Assembly (NCBI RefSeq): GCF_013349995.1
Contig: NZ_JABVXF010000011.1
Coordinates: forward strand, 1 to 55,096
Direction: 5' to 3'
DNA length: 55,096 nucleotides
Origin: Pseudoalteromonas sp. 0303
Lineage (GTDB): Bacteria; Pseudomonadota; Gammaproteobacteria; Enterobacterales; Alteromonadaceae
Shown here: in pieces, positions 42,702-51,676 of the stretch
Position numbering within the stretch: position 1 is the stretch's first letter
How the letters are laid out: every line of letters starts with the position of its first letter
The notes under the pieces: generated by a model
Database searches by the model: none
What the model saw: only the letters and a program-made list of their open reading frames with translations
What the model was told of the DNA's origin: nothing
Made by a program: the position numbers and the translations under genes

Positions 42702-43316
42702 TTACACGCCCATTTTACGTATAATTTTAAGCGTACTCACACCACCAGACGAGGCTGTATGCTGAATTGTACCGGATGTGTCTGCTGACGATAAATCACA
42801 AGTGCCGCTATACGCTTCAAATTTAGCTAATAATTCACATACTTCAGCATCAGCTGTCTGCGAGTATTCTACCGATATTTTCCCCGATGGCTGGCTAGTA
42901 GATAAGCTCATCACCGAAGAACCTACTTTATACGCCCCCTTACCCCCATTTGTTGGAGCAGTCGTAATTTGAACCATATCTGACAAACCAGATACGGTCG
43001 TTCGATTAAAGTTGTTTTGTTGAGCCGCCACAATGGCAACATCACCACCAACACACATATCCAGCGCATCATTGCCGCTGTTGTAATTTGGATTAGCTAA
43101 CACATTAGATCCCCAACCTAAGTTGGAATGTACATTTAAAACACATGTTTTTAATGCATCAGCTGTTTTCATTTTCAGAAGCGCCGATGCTTTACTTGTG
43201 CCAGATATTGATGACGGCAACATAAGTGAAAGTACAATTCCTAAAATAGCTAATACAATCATCAACTCTAAGAGTGAGAAGCCTCGTTGCCTTGTATTTC
43301 GGTTAATTTTCTTCAT
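42702..43316 (-). CDS. pilS: PilS-like major prepilin (204 aa)
   Basis: The leader MKKINRNTRQRG precedes the cleavage motif G-FSLLELMIVLAILG, the prepilin peptidase site with glutamate at +5. A long N-terminal helix and a C-terminal domain follow, with cysteines at KTCVLN, DMCVGG, EVCELL and GTCDLS that can form two disulfides. Size and the position between two other pilin-like genes suit the main pilin. The needed prepilin peptidase is not in the window. Confidence 0.8.
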   Translation of the reverse strand: MKKINRNTRQRGFSLLELMIVLAILGIVLSLMLPSSISGTSKASALLKMKTADALKTCVLNVHSNLGWGSNVLANPNYNSGNDALDMCVGGDVAIVAAQQNNFNRTTVSGLSDMVQITTAPTNGGKGAYKVGSSVMSLSTSQPSGKISVEYSQTADAEVCELLAKFEAYSGTCDLSSADTSGTIQHTASSGGVSTLKIIRKMGV

Positions 43317-43334
43317 GGGAAATCCTTAGTTAAT

Positions 43335-44339
43335 TTAAATTGGAAACAAAATATTGTTGTTGTTACTCATATCAGGACTTGCGCCCCGACTAATGAATCG
43401 ATTAATGCGAAGCGCCCCAACATGAGGTGCAGTATCGGCTGTTGATGCATCAACAGCGGTTAAATCAAAGTCAGCGCAATATTCAACAGCTCCGCCAAAG
43501 AGCGTTAATCCGTAACTTGCCTCTAATCCCACAATTGAAAGCACGTTGACATTGGCACTACTCAAGTCATACCACCCATTAATGCATCCACCATTAACTG
43601 TGGGATCACTGCCAGAGTAATCGGGGGTCGACGGGTGTGTAGAGACGGGTAAAAAGTTAGTGTCCACATCAGCATTATTTGCTAGAACAAGTTCGTGCTT
43701 ATATTCTCTAATTTTTTGCTGTACCAACGTGACACGTTCTACAGAGCTTGATGCCAGCCCTTGTAAGACTTCGAGATTGTTGAATGGAATTGCTTTATCA
43801 ATTACCGAGTTTGGGGCCCACCCTGTTTGAGTGTATGCCGGTGTTTTCCATGACTCACCTGTATTGCATGTTGAGCCTTGAGGACAATTTGTTTGAACAA
43901 CGACACCCGCCCTAAATTCAAGGACTAGATTAATAGCAGATGGTAAATTCAAGGTTGCTTGGTATGTCGTTGCATCTAACATCAAGCCACGTACATTTTT
44001 AATAGACGAACTATCATAGTTAGATGCTGACGCTGTACGTTGCGTGTGGCTCTCAACATAATTTACAAGCTCAACGTTACTTGTATCAATTGCACAAGAA
44101 TAACAATCGTCCTCTGTATATGAGGACAGCAACTGGCCGTTATTATGAATTGCAGCAAATTTGATATGTGCGTCCGCAATAGCACGTAATTCACTGTCAT
44201 TTTCCAAGTCACGTTCAATTCTATAATAGCCCGCAATTTGATTACTCAAACCTGCAGAAGCGGTGGCTGCTATCGCCAATATAGCCAGCGATAACAACAT
44301 TTCAACTAATGTAAAACCGTGATTATTGGCGATACTCAT
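43335..44339 (-). CDS. Second class III prepilin, PilV-like position (334 aa)
   Basis: The start MSIANNHG at 44339 lies one base after the pilN stop. The cleavage motif is G-FTLVEMLLSLAILA. The mature part is 320 residues, much larger than the main pilin, with a cysteine pair (DDCYSCA) and others (NCPQGSTCNTG, GGCING, VEYCADF). Large minor pilins with cysteines often sit at the pilus tip. PilV of IncI plasmids has this role, but its shufflon is absent here. No invertible repeats are seen near its end. Confidence 0.75.
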   Translation of the reverse strand: MSIANNHGFTLVEMLLSLAILAIAATASAGLSNQIAGYYRIERDLENDSELRAIADAHIKFAAIHNNGQLLSSYTEDDCYSCAIDTSNVELVNYVESHTQRTASASNYDSSSIKNVRGLMLDATTYQATLNLPSAINLVLEFRAGVVVQTNCPQGSTCNTGESWKTPAYTQTGWAPNSVIDKAIPFNNLEVLQGLASSSVERVTLVQQKIREYKHELVLANNADVDTNFLPVSTHPSTPDYSGSDPTVNGGCINGWYDLSSANVNVLSIVGLEASYGLTLFGGAVEYCADFDLTAVDASTADTAPHVGALRINRFISRGASPDMSNNNNILFPI

Positions 44340-44340
44340 A

Positions 44341-46131
44341 TCAAACACTCGCAGGCACTACTTTTGCTTGGAGCAAAATATAATAAGTTACTTTTTCTTT
44401 TAGACGTTCTGAATTACCGAATAAAGCACCTAAATATGAGTCTTTTAATCCTGATGTACCGCCTATACTATTTGAAAGTCGTGTTTGTGTGCGCCCTGCT
44501 GCAATCACCAGTTCACCAGGTTTAAGCTTAGGGCTTACTTTAAATTCCATTGTGTCAACGTTTTGGTAATAGCCTTTTTGTACGTCATCACCAATAACAT
44601 TTGTTATTTCTTTATTTTCACCAAGAACACTAAGCTTGACATCAACTTTGGTTTTCACAGTACCGCTTACCATATCCAGCATTGGGAGTACCGTGATAAC
44701 ACTACCTATTTTGTAAGGGATTAAGTCGCTACTTGTTCCTCCGCCAGTGGTCACACCGTCAGAAGTTACCGAATCATTTGTAGATAACTGCTGATTAATG
44801 CGATTTTGCACATCAGACAATGTGATATCTTCACCATGGAACGCCTCACCTTCAAAATTACCTATCGTTCGAATATTTGCGTTATCTTCTGTGTACGCAT
44901 TAAATACTTGCCAAGTCTGGTCGAGTGATTGAATACCAAGCATCGAGCTCCCAATCATGTTGTCTACACCAGCAGAGAACCATGTGTTTACACCAGGTTC
45001 AGTAATGCTCACATTATTGTAGATATCATTGGACACTATGCATCTGTAGGAGTGTGTACAATAAGGAGCAAGTGCAGCAACATCCAACCCCTTTTGTTGG
45101 CGCTCCGTTTCTGTTTGAGCAATTATTCGGCCTTTGATCACGATTTTTGAATTCATGAGCAGGTCGATTTCTTTAAGATATTTTTGAACGCGGTCTAAAG
45201 TATGCTTAGGCGCTGACACGTATATATGACCAGTACTGCGGTTGATAGATACAACGCCTACCTTGCGCTCTACTGCACTTGTTTGATTATGGGCGGTAGC
45301 ATTTGAAGTAACTCTTGGTTGGTACATTTGACCATTAGGGCCATCTACTAACTGGAAATTATCAGCGCGAGGTTCTGAACGGTTGCCGGAAGGTAGAACA
45401 AGCTCTTTAACTAAAGCATTCAAAAAGCTTTCTGTGTCGTCCCAAAATGCAGTTTTAATCTCTGCCAAAGACGATAAAGTATTAACATCACTGTTGCCAG
45501 AACCGTTCGCTGAGCTACCACCTGAACTACCACTTGAGCCTCCGCTTGAGTTACCTCCAGCGCCGCCAAGATTAGCCTCAGTTTCCTTTGTCTTGTTAAC
45601 GACAAATTGGCTCAACGTTTTTACTTCATTTGGAATATTCAAGCGATATTCGAATGATGGAAGTCCGGTAAGTACTGCGTATGGTCTTCCCTTTCCATCA
45701 TCGACCATGTGATAGCCAATCCCTAAATCATACGTAACCATATCAAGGGCGCGTCTTGCACTGGCATTCTTTATCGAGTAATTGAGTACTGATTGATCTA
45801 AATTGACACCGTTTTGAGCTATGACGTTTAACCCTTTTTTCTGAAACATCTGAATAACAGCACGTAACGTTGCCCCATTCTTCATCCCGCCCATGTTGAT
45901 GTGTGTTGTATCAAACACATCTTTGTTTGCAGGTGAACCAATAAAAGCCTCATATGAAACTTTTGGTGTATTTAAAACCGCATAGTTCTTTGTCTGTTTA
46001 ATTTTTTGTATCTGCGCTTGCTGTTCCTGCATTTCTTTATCAAATTTCTCGTCTGGCTTTATAGCAATGCAACCAGCAAGCGATAAACCGAGAGTGCTTA
46101 ATACAATAGTGTTTAATAAAGTTTTATTCAT
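44341..46131 (-). CDS. pilN: PilN-like type IVB pilus secretin lipoprotein (596 aa)
   Basis: A lipoprotein signal with lipobox SLAGC (cysteine 21) anchors it at the outer membrane. N-domain-like repeats cover about residues 70-160 (GLNVIAQNGVNLDQSVLNYS), and a Gly/Ser-rich linker (GGAGGNSSGGSSGSSGG) lies near 195-215. Strands that match the secretin N1/N3 domain and barrel follow (VGVVSINRSTGHIYVSAP; KIVIKGRIIAQT; YKIGSVITVLPMLD; ELVIAAGRTQTR). Secretins form the gated outer-membrane ring through which the pilus passes. The start shares its A with the upstream stop (TAATG). Confidence 0.88.
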   Translation of the reverse strand: MNKTLLNTIVLSTLGLSLAGCIAIKPDEKFDKEMQEQQAQIQKIKQTKNYAVLNTPKVSYEAFIGSPANKDVFDTTHINMGGMKNGATLRAVIQMFQKKGLNVIAQNGVNLDQSVLNYSIKNASARRALDMVTYDLGIGYHMVDDGKGRPYAVLTGLPSFEYRLNIPNEVKTLSQFVVNKTKETEANLGGAGGNSSGGSSGSSGGSSANGSGNSDVNTLSSLAEIKTAFWDDTESFLNALVKELVLPSGNRSEPRADNFQLVDGPNGQMYQPRVTSNATAHNQTSAVERKVGVVSINRSTGHIYVSAPKHTLDRVQKYLKEIDLLMNSKIVIKGRIIAQTETERQQKGLDVAALAPYCTHSYRCIVSNDIYNNVSITEPGVNTWFSAGVDNMIGSSMLGIQSLDQTWQVFNAYTEDNANIRTIGNFEGEAFHGEDITLSDVQNRINQQLSTNDSVTSDGVTTGGGTSSDLIPYKIGSVITVLPMLDMVSGTVKTKVDVKLSVLGENKEITNVIGDDVQKGYYQNVDTMEFKVSPKLKPGELVIAAGRTQTRLSNSIGGTSGLKDSYLGALFGNSERLKEKVTYYILLQAKVVPASV

Positions 46132-46667
46132 TATTTTGATTTCCTACAGTTTTCAAACACATCAGGGCCACGATATTCAAGTGTTACTGTGTTAGTCATT
46201 GGATTAAATGTTGAGAAAAATGAGTATTGTGAAGCGTAGTAAGTCAAACGTTCATATTTATCTTCAAAATTTGACTCAGGAATAACATATGAGTACCTTT
46301 CCACTAAGTCACAAGGAATATACAGAAAGTCAACATTGCTAGCAGGAATGCCAAGTTCTTCTTTTGCAATGCGAATGATATTGTCATTCACTGTGCCTTT
46401 TCGAATTTCAACACCCGTCGACACTTCACCCGCGTTAACAGTTTCAGGTTCTGAACTACTCGGCATAGCACTACCTTCAATGGCTCTAGTAGATGGAATT
46501 TTGTAAACATCTCTCTTTGAGTCTTTCGCTGGAGTTTCGCCTTTAATTGGCAGAACATTTGAAGATAGAGGGTAAACTTTAATGACTCGCCCTTTCACGT
46601 TATCAGGCTGTGCTATTGCACTACATGACACAGTAAACAAAGTCACACAAAATAAAGAACGGAACAT
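46131..46667 (-). CDS. TcpQ/PilL-like periplasmic pilus protein (178 aa)
   Basis: The start MFRSLFCVTLFTV at 46667 has a GGGGG site. The signal peptide ends near AIAQ. A polar linker is followed by a C-terminal domain (TVNDNIIRIAKEELG ... NPMTNTVTLEYRGPDVFENC) of the kind that partners a secretin. In TCP and IncI pili, TcpQ or PilL takes this role beside the secretin gene. The identity is by position and layout. It is the first gene of the pilus operon. Confidence 0.55.
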   Translation of the reverse strand: MFRSLFCVTLFTVSCSAIAQPDNVKGRVIKVYPLSSNVLPIKGETPAKDSKRDVYKIPSTRAIEGSAMPSSSEPETVNAGEVSTGVEIRKGTVNDNIIRIAKEELGIPASNVDFLYIPCDLVERYSYVIPESNFEDKYERLTYYASQYSFFSTFNPMTNTVTLEYRGPDVFENCRKSK

Positions 46668-46792
46668 TGGTAAAGTAACCCCCACATAAATTTATACCCA
46701 CGCGAAAATGCGATGAAATACTGAATAAATGAAAATTTACGTAATGGTTTAATACCATTCAATATAAAAGTGATTATTTTAATAAATAATTG

Positions 46793-46818
46793 AAAACGCC
46801 TATTGACGCGTTTTTTTT
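46793..46818. terminator. Terminator hairpin between dotO and the pilus operon
   Basis: AAAACGC (46793-46799) pairs with GCGTTTT (46808-46814). A run of eight T on the plus side and a T-rich tail on the minus side could serve both directions. The nearby AATGGT...ACCATT (46743-46759) is a smaller palindrome. Confidence 0.6.
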
Positions 46819-46828
46819 GGCTTTAAAA

Positions 46829-46840
46829 ATGTGAATATTT
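46829..46840 (-). promoter_or_regulatory. Copy 6 of the AAATATTCACTT motif (10 of 12 bases)
   Basis: The minus strand reads AAATATTCACAT, and the surroundings GTGAATATTTCAG form a near palindrome. It lies 162 bases before the first pilus gene, between the dotO stop and the terminator hairpin. Confidence 0.4.
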
Positions 46841-46917
46841 CAGTAAATAAATGTGGATTTTTATTGTTTGATGTGATTTTTATGTGTGGAAAAGCTGCGT
46901 ATAAATGCAGCTTTAAA

Positions 46918-49900
46918 TTATTGTAATGATGTCCTTTCATAATACCGGATAGAATCATCGATTATCGCATCGAGTATATGAGTAGGGGTTTCTTCTTGTT
47001 CATCGGCTATTGATGTATTACTGAGTACTTGCTCTCTCCTGCGCCTATCATCTATTTCATCATCTAAGTTACCGCTTGGATAAAGTTCGACAAGTAGTTG
47101 TCTCGCAGTTTGAGAGCCGAGCTTTTCTATGAGCGCATCTTTCACAATAGTGTCATCTCTGGTCGATGTCGTAGCCCATAAAAAAGATGGGCCATACATA
47201 GAGTATAGAAACAATTCCCACCGTGCTTTATCGGTTTCAATAAGTGTAATAACCGTGGAGCCATCTTTATTTGGCCTTCGCATGCTACTGCGTAAGCGCT
47301 CAACAAGATTTGATGGTAGTTTAAAATGATTCGTTAAAGACGCTATGTTCGCCTCATTACCGCGACCAAGAATTACAACATCAGTTGCAAGTTCAATCAT
47401 ATCTTTAGGGAAGTCGGTACCTCTTTGTGAGGCAAGTATAACGTCTACTTTCCACTTTCTTCCCTCACGGATTGATAATTCCTGCAATTGCATTGCCATT
47501 GGATCGCCCTTGAAGCGATGCATTTCATCACCGCTAAAACGTTTCGGTGTTCGCTCTATAGAGGCAATGATTTTAGTATGAATAGCTTTATAATCGAATG
47601 GGAATAACCCAGAGCTATCTGATGTCATTTCAGATAAATGTTCTTTACCGGTAAAGATCCGTTTTGTAAGCGTAAAATACGCAAGGAAATACATAAGACG
47701 CAAACGCCTAACAGCACTTTCGCCAACGCCTTTACCAACCTCATCCAAATCAAGACTCACTATGCGTGATGAACCAATATCGAATCGAGTAACGCCAGAA
47801 AGAATCGGGTATTTATTCAGTGCAGATGTCAATTTACGCTCAATATACCGGCACATTGTCTCACTAGTATTATTGACCGTTAGCTCCTCAAAGCTGTTTG
47901 CTATACGTGGATCTGAAACGGTGGATATAACATCCTCCATCACTGGCACTGCATATCTTTGCGCAATGGCGGCACCATGCAACTCACCATGCTTTGAAAG
48001 AAAATCTACAACATCCCACCACTTTATTGAGCGGTTATCAACATTAGCCGATTCAATATCTAAAGCCTTTAACAGCTCATCAACTCTTGGGGATACATTA
48101 GGTCTATACTCATAGGCCGTATTTCGTTCGGCTCGGTATTTATACACCAGTTGAATTATCTGTGTAATGACATCAGCAACACCTTCAGGGGCAACGCCAG
48201 TGTCATCACCTATACACAGCATTGTTAAGAATGTCTCTAAGTAGGCAATTTGGTTTGATAAGGGATATCGTAAACCTATCGGTGTATCAAACGAGTTGAT
48301 GGCTGACTCAGCACGATTTTGAAGTTTCTCATACACTACCTCATGCTTTCTATGCTTTGGCAGTGCATCCCTAACCATAGAGCAAAACCCTTTCATCCCT
48401 GGACCGATATCTATATTGAGTATGAATGGTAATTCATCATTATCTGGATGCAGCAACAGAGAAAAGTGCTCGCCATTTAAATGAACTGTTTTACCGGAAC
48501 CCATAGGCCCAACGATGAATTTTACCCACGCCAGCTGTTGTTTTGAATAAGGCATATAAGACACTATTCGCCCTGTATTAGTGCGATATAGTTTTGAACC
48601 CTTTTCCCAAGCAGAGCCCATTCGTGCAATTGGAGCCATTTTTAAAGAATCGTATAGTGGGGCTGCAGCGGCATCTGCTACCGAACCCAGCATTGTTCCT
48701 CCTATGCTAGATAACATGCTCTCGGCCTCATCTCCTTCAACTGCGGCCACATCACAACTCCCCCAGCTTGCAATCTTTCTGGCTAAACTATGCTTACGCT
48801 GACGAATCTCATTAAAATCATCAATATTTCGACTCCATGTACAAAAGGATATCTGCGACGAAACTATTTCCTCACCAGCCAGCGAAAGCGCTTCTAGATC
48901 ATAGTAACATTGACGTAAACGCTTATTTGATTCTGAACCAGTAAATGACAAAAACTGCGCTAGCATCACTTTCATACCGAAAACCCCCATGCCATTATGT
49001 TTCATCAACATATGCATTCTAAACGGTAATCTTGATTTATAAACACTGCCAAATAAGGCATCAAATGGCTCTGGTTGTTTAGGGTGCGTTTCCATACTCA
49101 GGGGGGCATAATATACATCCCCGCTTCTTACAATGCCTTCCTCATGATCCACCATCCCTCTCGGCATTAGTTGATCAGCAAGTGGCTGATGAAACATACC
49201 TGATAAATCGGCATCATTATCTGAAAGTACCTTCATTGAAATGGGATCGCCAGGTACCCTTGGTGACCAATTATCTGGCGTGAAGGTTTCGTCAATATTA
49301 ATTCTAATATCGCGTAAGAAAGAATGAGTGTCTGATATGGTTGAATAAATTCTGACATTGAGCAAATCACTTACTAATTGCTCGCATGCAGCAAGGTGCT
49401 TTTCGTAAAAGTCTGGTGCAACAAATGTCACTGGCTGGGCTTTATTATGCCTTGGTGTGCCTGCCATAAACTCATTTCGGCGCTCTGCATGGAGTTTTTT
49501 CTCATTACGAGTGCTCATATGAACGTTTGTCCACACGAGCAAGTAAACACTTTCCTCTTGGCATTTTTTTGCGTGAACATCATGTATTTCTTTAATGATA
49601 TCTTCTAAATCTAACTCTAATTTTTTTGCTGTTTCTAAAGCTTGATTTGTCCACGCTTTCGCTAAAGCCTCATCTACGTTTTCAGGGTCCGATTTAAATG
49701 TCCATGAAAAAAAGTGATCTTCGCTTAATATTAGCGATTTAAAGGAACTTTCTAGTGAGTCTAAAATATCAACATATTCTTCATATCGTATATCGCGTGT
49801 AGAGCCGTGAACCTTGATTGCTGTTAGTAAAGTTCCGTCACGCATGACAAGTGTGTTTTTGCCCTCAGTCGTTACAATATCAATAAAGCTTCGAGGATTA

Positions 49901-49992
49901 ACATGCAAGAAACTATCATTAACCCTTTGAAACAAAAAATCAAAGTTAGAGGCAATGCTTTCAAATATATTTTTTTTATACGCTAGTTTCAT
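46918..49992 (-). CDS. dotO: DotO/IcmB-like (TraU of IncI) type IVB secretion ATPase (1024 aa)
   Basis: DotO/IcmB is the VirB4-like ATPase of type IVB systems, at the cytoplasmic base of the channel. Seen: Walker A VGPMGSGKTVH near residues 493-503, Walker B-like FSGDEMHRF near 821, and VILASQRGTDFPKDMIELA near 851-869, a typical VirB4/TraU stretch. Length is close to Legionella IcmB (about 1009). The gene order with dotN, dotP, dotE and dotF before it supports the identity. It ends the operon, before a terminator hairpin. Confidence 0.9.
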   Translation of the reverse strand: MKLAYKKNIFESIASNFDFLFQRVNDSFLHVNPRSFIDIVTTEGKNTLVMRDGTLLTAIKVHGSTRDIRYEEYVDILDSLESSFKSLILSEDHFFSWTFKSDPENVDEALAKAWTNQALETAKKLELDLEDIIKEIHDVHAKKCQEESVYLLVWTNVHMSTRNEKKLHAERRNEFMAGTPRHNKAQPVTFVAPDFYEKHLAACEQLVSDLLNVRIYSTISDTHSFLRDIRINIDETFTPDNWSPRVPGDPISMKVLSDNDADLSGMFHQPLADQLMPRGMVDHEEGIVRSGDVYYAPLSMETHPKQPEPFDALFGSVYKSRLPFRMHMLMKHNGMGVFGMKVMLAQFLSFTGSESNKRLRQCYYDLEALSLAGEEIVSSQISFCTWSRNIDDFNEIRQRKHSLARKIASWGSCDVAAVEGDEAESMLSSIGGTMLGSVADAAAAPLYDSLKMAPIARMGSAWEKGSKLYRTNTGRIVSYMPYSKQQLAWVKFIVGPMGSGKTVHLNGEHFSLLLHPDNDELPFILNIDIGPGMKGFCSMVRDALPKHRKHEVVYEKLQNRAESAINSFDTPIGLRYPLSNQIAYLETFLTMLCIGDDTGVAPEGVADVITQIIQLVYKYRAERNTAYEYRPNVSPRVDELLKALDIESANVDNRSIKWWDVVDFLSKHGELHGAAIAQRYAVPVMEDVISTVSDPRIANSFEELTVNNTSETMCRYIERKLTSALNKYPILSGVTRFDIGSSRIVSLDLDEVGKGVGESAVRRLRLMYFLAYFTLTKRIFTGKEHLSEMTSDSSGLFPFDYKAIHTKIIASIERTPKRFSGDEMHRFKGDPMAMQLQELSIREGRKWKVDVILASQRGTDFPKDMIELATDVVILGRGNEANIASLTNHFKLPSNLVERLRSSMRRPNKDGSTVITLIETDKARWELFLYSMYGPSFLWATTSTRDDTIVKDALIEKLGSQTARQLLVELYPSGNLDDEIDDRRRREQVLSNTSIADEQEETPTHILDAIIDDSIRYYERTSLQ

Positions 49993-50000
49993 AAGTCACT

Positions 50001-50639
50001 TTAGATTTTATATGGCAAGGAGGTGTAGCTTGTATCAAGCCAATATTGAATGATGTGAGAAAAGACTAGATCGTTTGGTAAATAGCGAATACCACCAAAT
50101 ACTTTATTCCCTTTTTCAAGCAGCTCTGGCGGTGCAAACTTGTACAGCGACACATAGCCACCCATGTAGTTATTTTCGATTTTTAAAGCTGGGATGTTAC
50201 TGACTCGTTTTATCAGCAACTCAATATAAGACTGTTTCAGTTCATCTATGTAGGCAAGTAGTGGTCTATTTGGGTGTTTACTTTCATGTAAGGCAAGTGC
50301 ATATATGTCCCGTACTTTTTCAATGATTTTACCTTGCGAAACTTCAGGACAGTAGACAAGACAACCATGGTTATACTCAAGCTTTCCATTTTTTAATGTC
50401 ACCGGCCTTGATAGCATTTGACTTTGAGCGCATAGCAAACATAGTAAGTATAGTTTTCCATTTACTGTTACAAATTCCATTCCCGCTGTTGGCACTTCTT
50501 TAGTTGGTACCGCTTTGAAGCCACAACATTGGCACTTAAAATCAAGAGCTCGCATGCCTTTGTATTCATTCCTTGTTGGAGTTGCTGTTAGGAAAGCTGC
50601 AGAGTTATGTAATTTTTCTGCTTTTGGATAGAAAGTCAT
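50001..50639 (-). CDS. dotN: DotN/IcmJ-like (TraT of IncI) zinc protein (212 aa)
   Basis: In Legionella, IcmJ/DotN belongs to the coupling complex with DotL. Seen: CQCCG near residue 35 and LCLLC near 67-71, the cysteine pairs of the metal site, followed by alpha/beta segments. Length is close to IcmJ (about 208). It lies eight bases before dotO in translation order and after dotP, the order of the icm operon. Soluble, cytoplasmic. Confidence 0.85.
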   Translation of the reverse strand: MTFYPKAEKLHNSAAFLTATPTRNEYKGMRALDFKCQCCGFKAVPTKEVPTAGMEFVTVNGKLYLLCLLCAQSQMLSRPVTLKNGKLEYNHGCLVYCPEVSQGKIIEKVRDIYALALHESKHPNRPLLAYIDELKQSYIELLIKRVSNIPALKIENNYMGGYVSLYKFAPPELLEKGNKVFGGIRYLPNDLVFSHIIQYWLDTSYTSLPYKI

Positions 50640-50716
50640 TAAGGAAGCCTATAAGGAGTGAGGGCTAGTGGCGAACATTAAGTTGCCACCAGCGTATTTA
50701 TGGCAACAAAAATACT

Positions 50717-51091
50717 TTAGCTGCCAGAACCTTGAACGATTGCTTTCAGACTGTCAGCTGATTGCGTTGTGCCTGTAGCTGTATTAGATACAACCGCTAA
50801 CCAAGTCCACAATCCAATCAAGAAAACCCCAGCACCTAAAGACATCCACAACTTACCTTTGCTTTCTTGTTGATTGTCGCGTGAGTTGAACAATTTGACG
50901 CCTGCAAAAGTAAATAGGATCAAACCAATGAAACCCGCAGCTTGCACCCAACCATCGACAGCCTGAGCAGATTGAGTACCTGCTTGTTTAAATAAAGATG
51001 CAGCATCTGTTACGCCACCACCTGCGCTCGCATCTGCATAGAATGACACAAAGCTGAGTGCCACTAGCGCTATTAATAATAGTTTTTTCAT
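50717..51091 (-). CDS. dotP: DotP/IcmD-like (TraR of IncI) small membrane protein (124 aa)
   Basis: A signal peptide ends near ADASAGG. Two membrane segments follow near residues 51-68 (AAGFIGLILFTFAGVKLF) and 82-101 (MSLGAGVFLIGLWTWL). The size is close to IcmD (about 132). It is related in layout to the DotE-like protein encoded just before it. It forms part of the inner-membrane complex of type IVB systems. Confidence 0.8.
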   Translation of the reverse strand: MKKLLLIALVALSFVSFYADASAGGGVTDAASLFKQAGTQSAQAVDGWVQAAGFIGLILFTFAGVKLFNSRDNQQESKGKLWMSLGAGVFLIGLWTWLAVVSNTATGTTQSADSLKAIVQGSGS

Positions 51092-51130
51092 AATTACCTC
51101 TGTTTGTTAAAAGTTGATCTTTAGTAAAAT

Positions 51131-51673
51131 TTATTGTGTTAAGTTTTCTTTCATCTTTGTGTATGAATCACTGACTCCAAATGTCCCTCCTACAATATCC
51201 ACAGACACTTTAAAGTTAGCTAACGTCATACCGATACAAATTGCCGCAGCTGCCTTTCTCTTAATACCAGGCTGGTTGTACTTAGGTGCTTCTGACATTT
51301 TCATCCAACCTGCAATAAAACCAAACCAACCAAAAGCCATAATGATTATTTCTGCTGAGTTAAAGAGCATTAATGAATCATTAGTAGCAGTAAAATCTCT
51401 ACCTACAGTGTCAAAAACAGCGCCCATTTTTTTGCCATAAAATGTGGCTGATGTTATATCCATCCACCGTTGAATATTTATCAAAACCGGCGATATAACC
51501 AAGCCAAACCAAGCAGTTGCTTTAACTCCCTTTTCGTTGCTTGTACTTTTTAGAAGCGTCGTTCCTGAAATCGTAAAGATAAACAAACCGAAAACGATAA
51601 TTACAACTTTAAACCCCTCCATTATCCCTGGGATTTGTCTTGTAAATGCCTCTATGACGCTGTAAAAGTCCAT
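51131..51673 (-). CDS. dotE: DotE/IcmC-like (TraQ of IncI) membrane protein (180 aa)
   Basis: Membrane segments lie near residues 20-42, 51-66 (WFGLVISPVLINIQRW), 105-125 (AEIIIMAFGWFGFIAGWM) and around 140-155. This layout, the size (IcmC is about 194) and the position between dotF and dotP identify it. Inner-membrane component of the secretion channel. Confidence 0.8.
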   Translation of the reverse strand: MDFYSVIEAFTRQIPGIMEGFKVVIIVFGLFIFTISGTTLLKSTSNEKGVKATAWFGLVISPVLINIQRWMDITSATFYGKKMGAVFDTVGRDFTATNDSLMLFNSAEIIIMAFGWFGFIAGWMKMSEAPKYNQPGIKRKAAAAICIGMTLANFKVSVDIVGGTFGVSDSYTKMKENLTQ

Positions 51674-51676
51674 TAA

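Noticed and set aside
43335..44339. A shufflon at the pilus adhesin gene, as in IncI plasmids
   Set aside because: I see no repeated inverted sites or alternative C-terminal segments, and the gene is not last in the operon.
45383..45712. A 109-codon proline/leucine-rich frame on the plus strand
   Set aside because: It is the reverse of the Gly/Ser-rich linker of the PilN-like secretin, and its odd composition comes from that.
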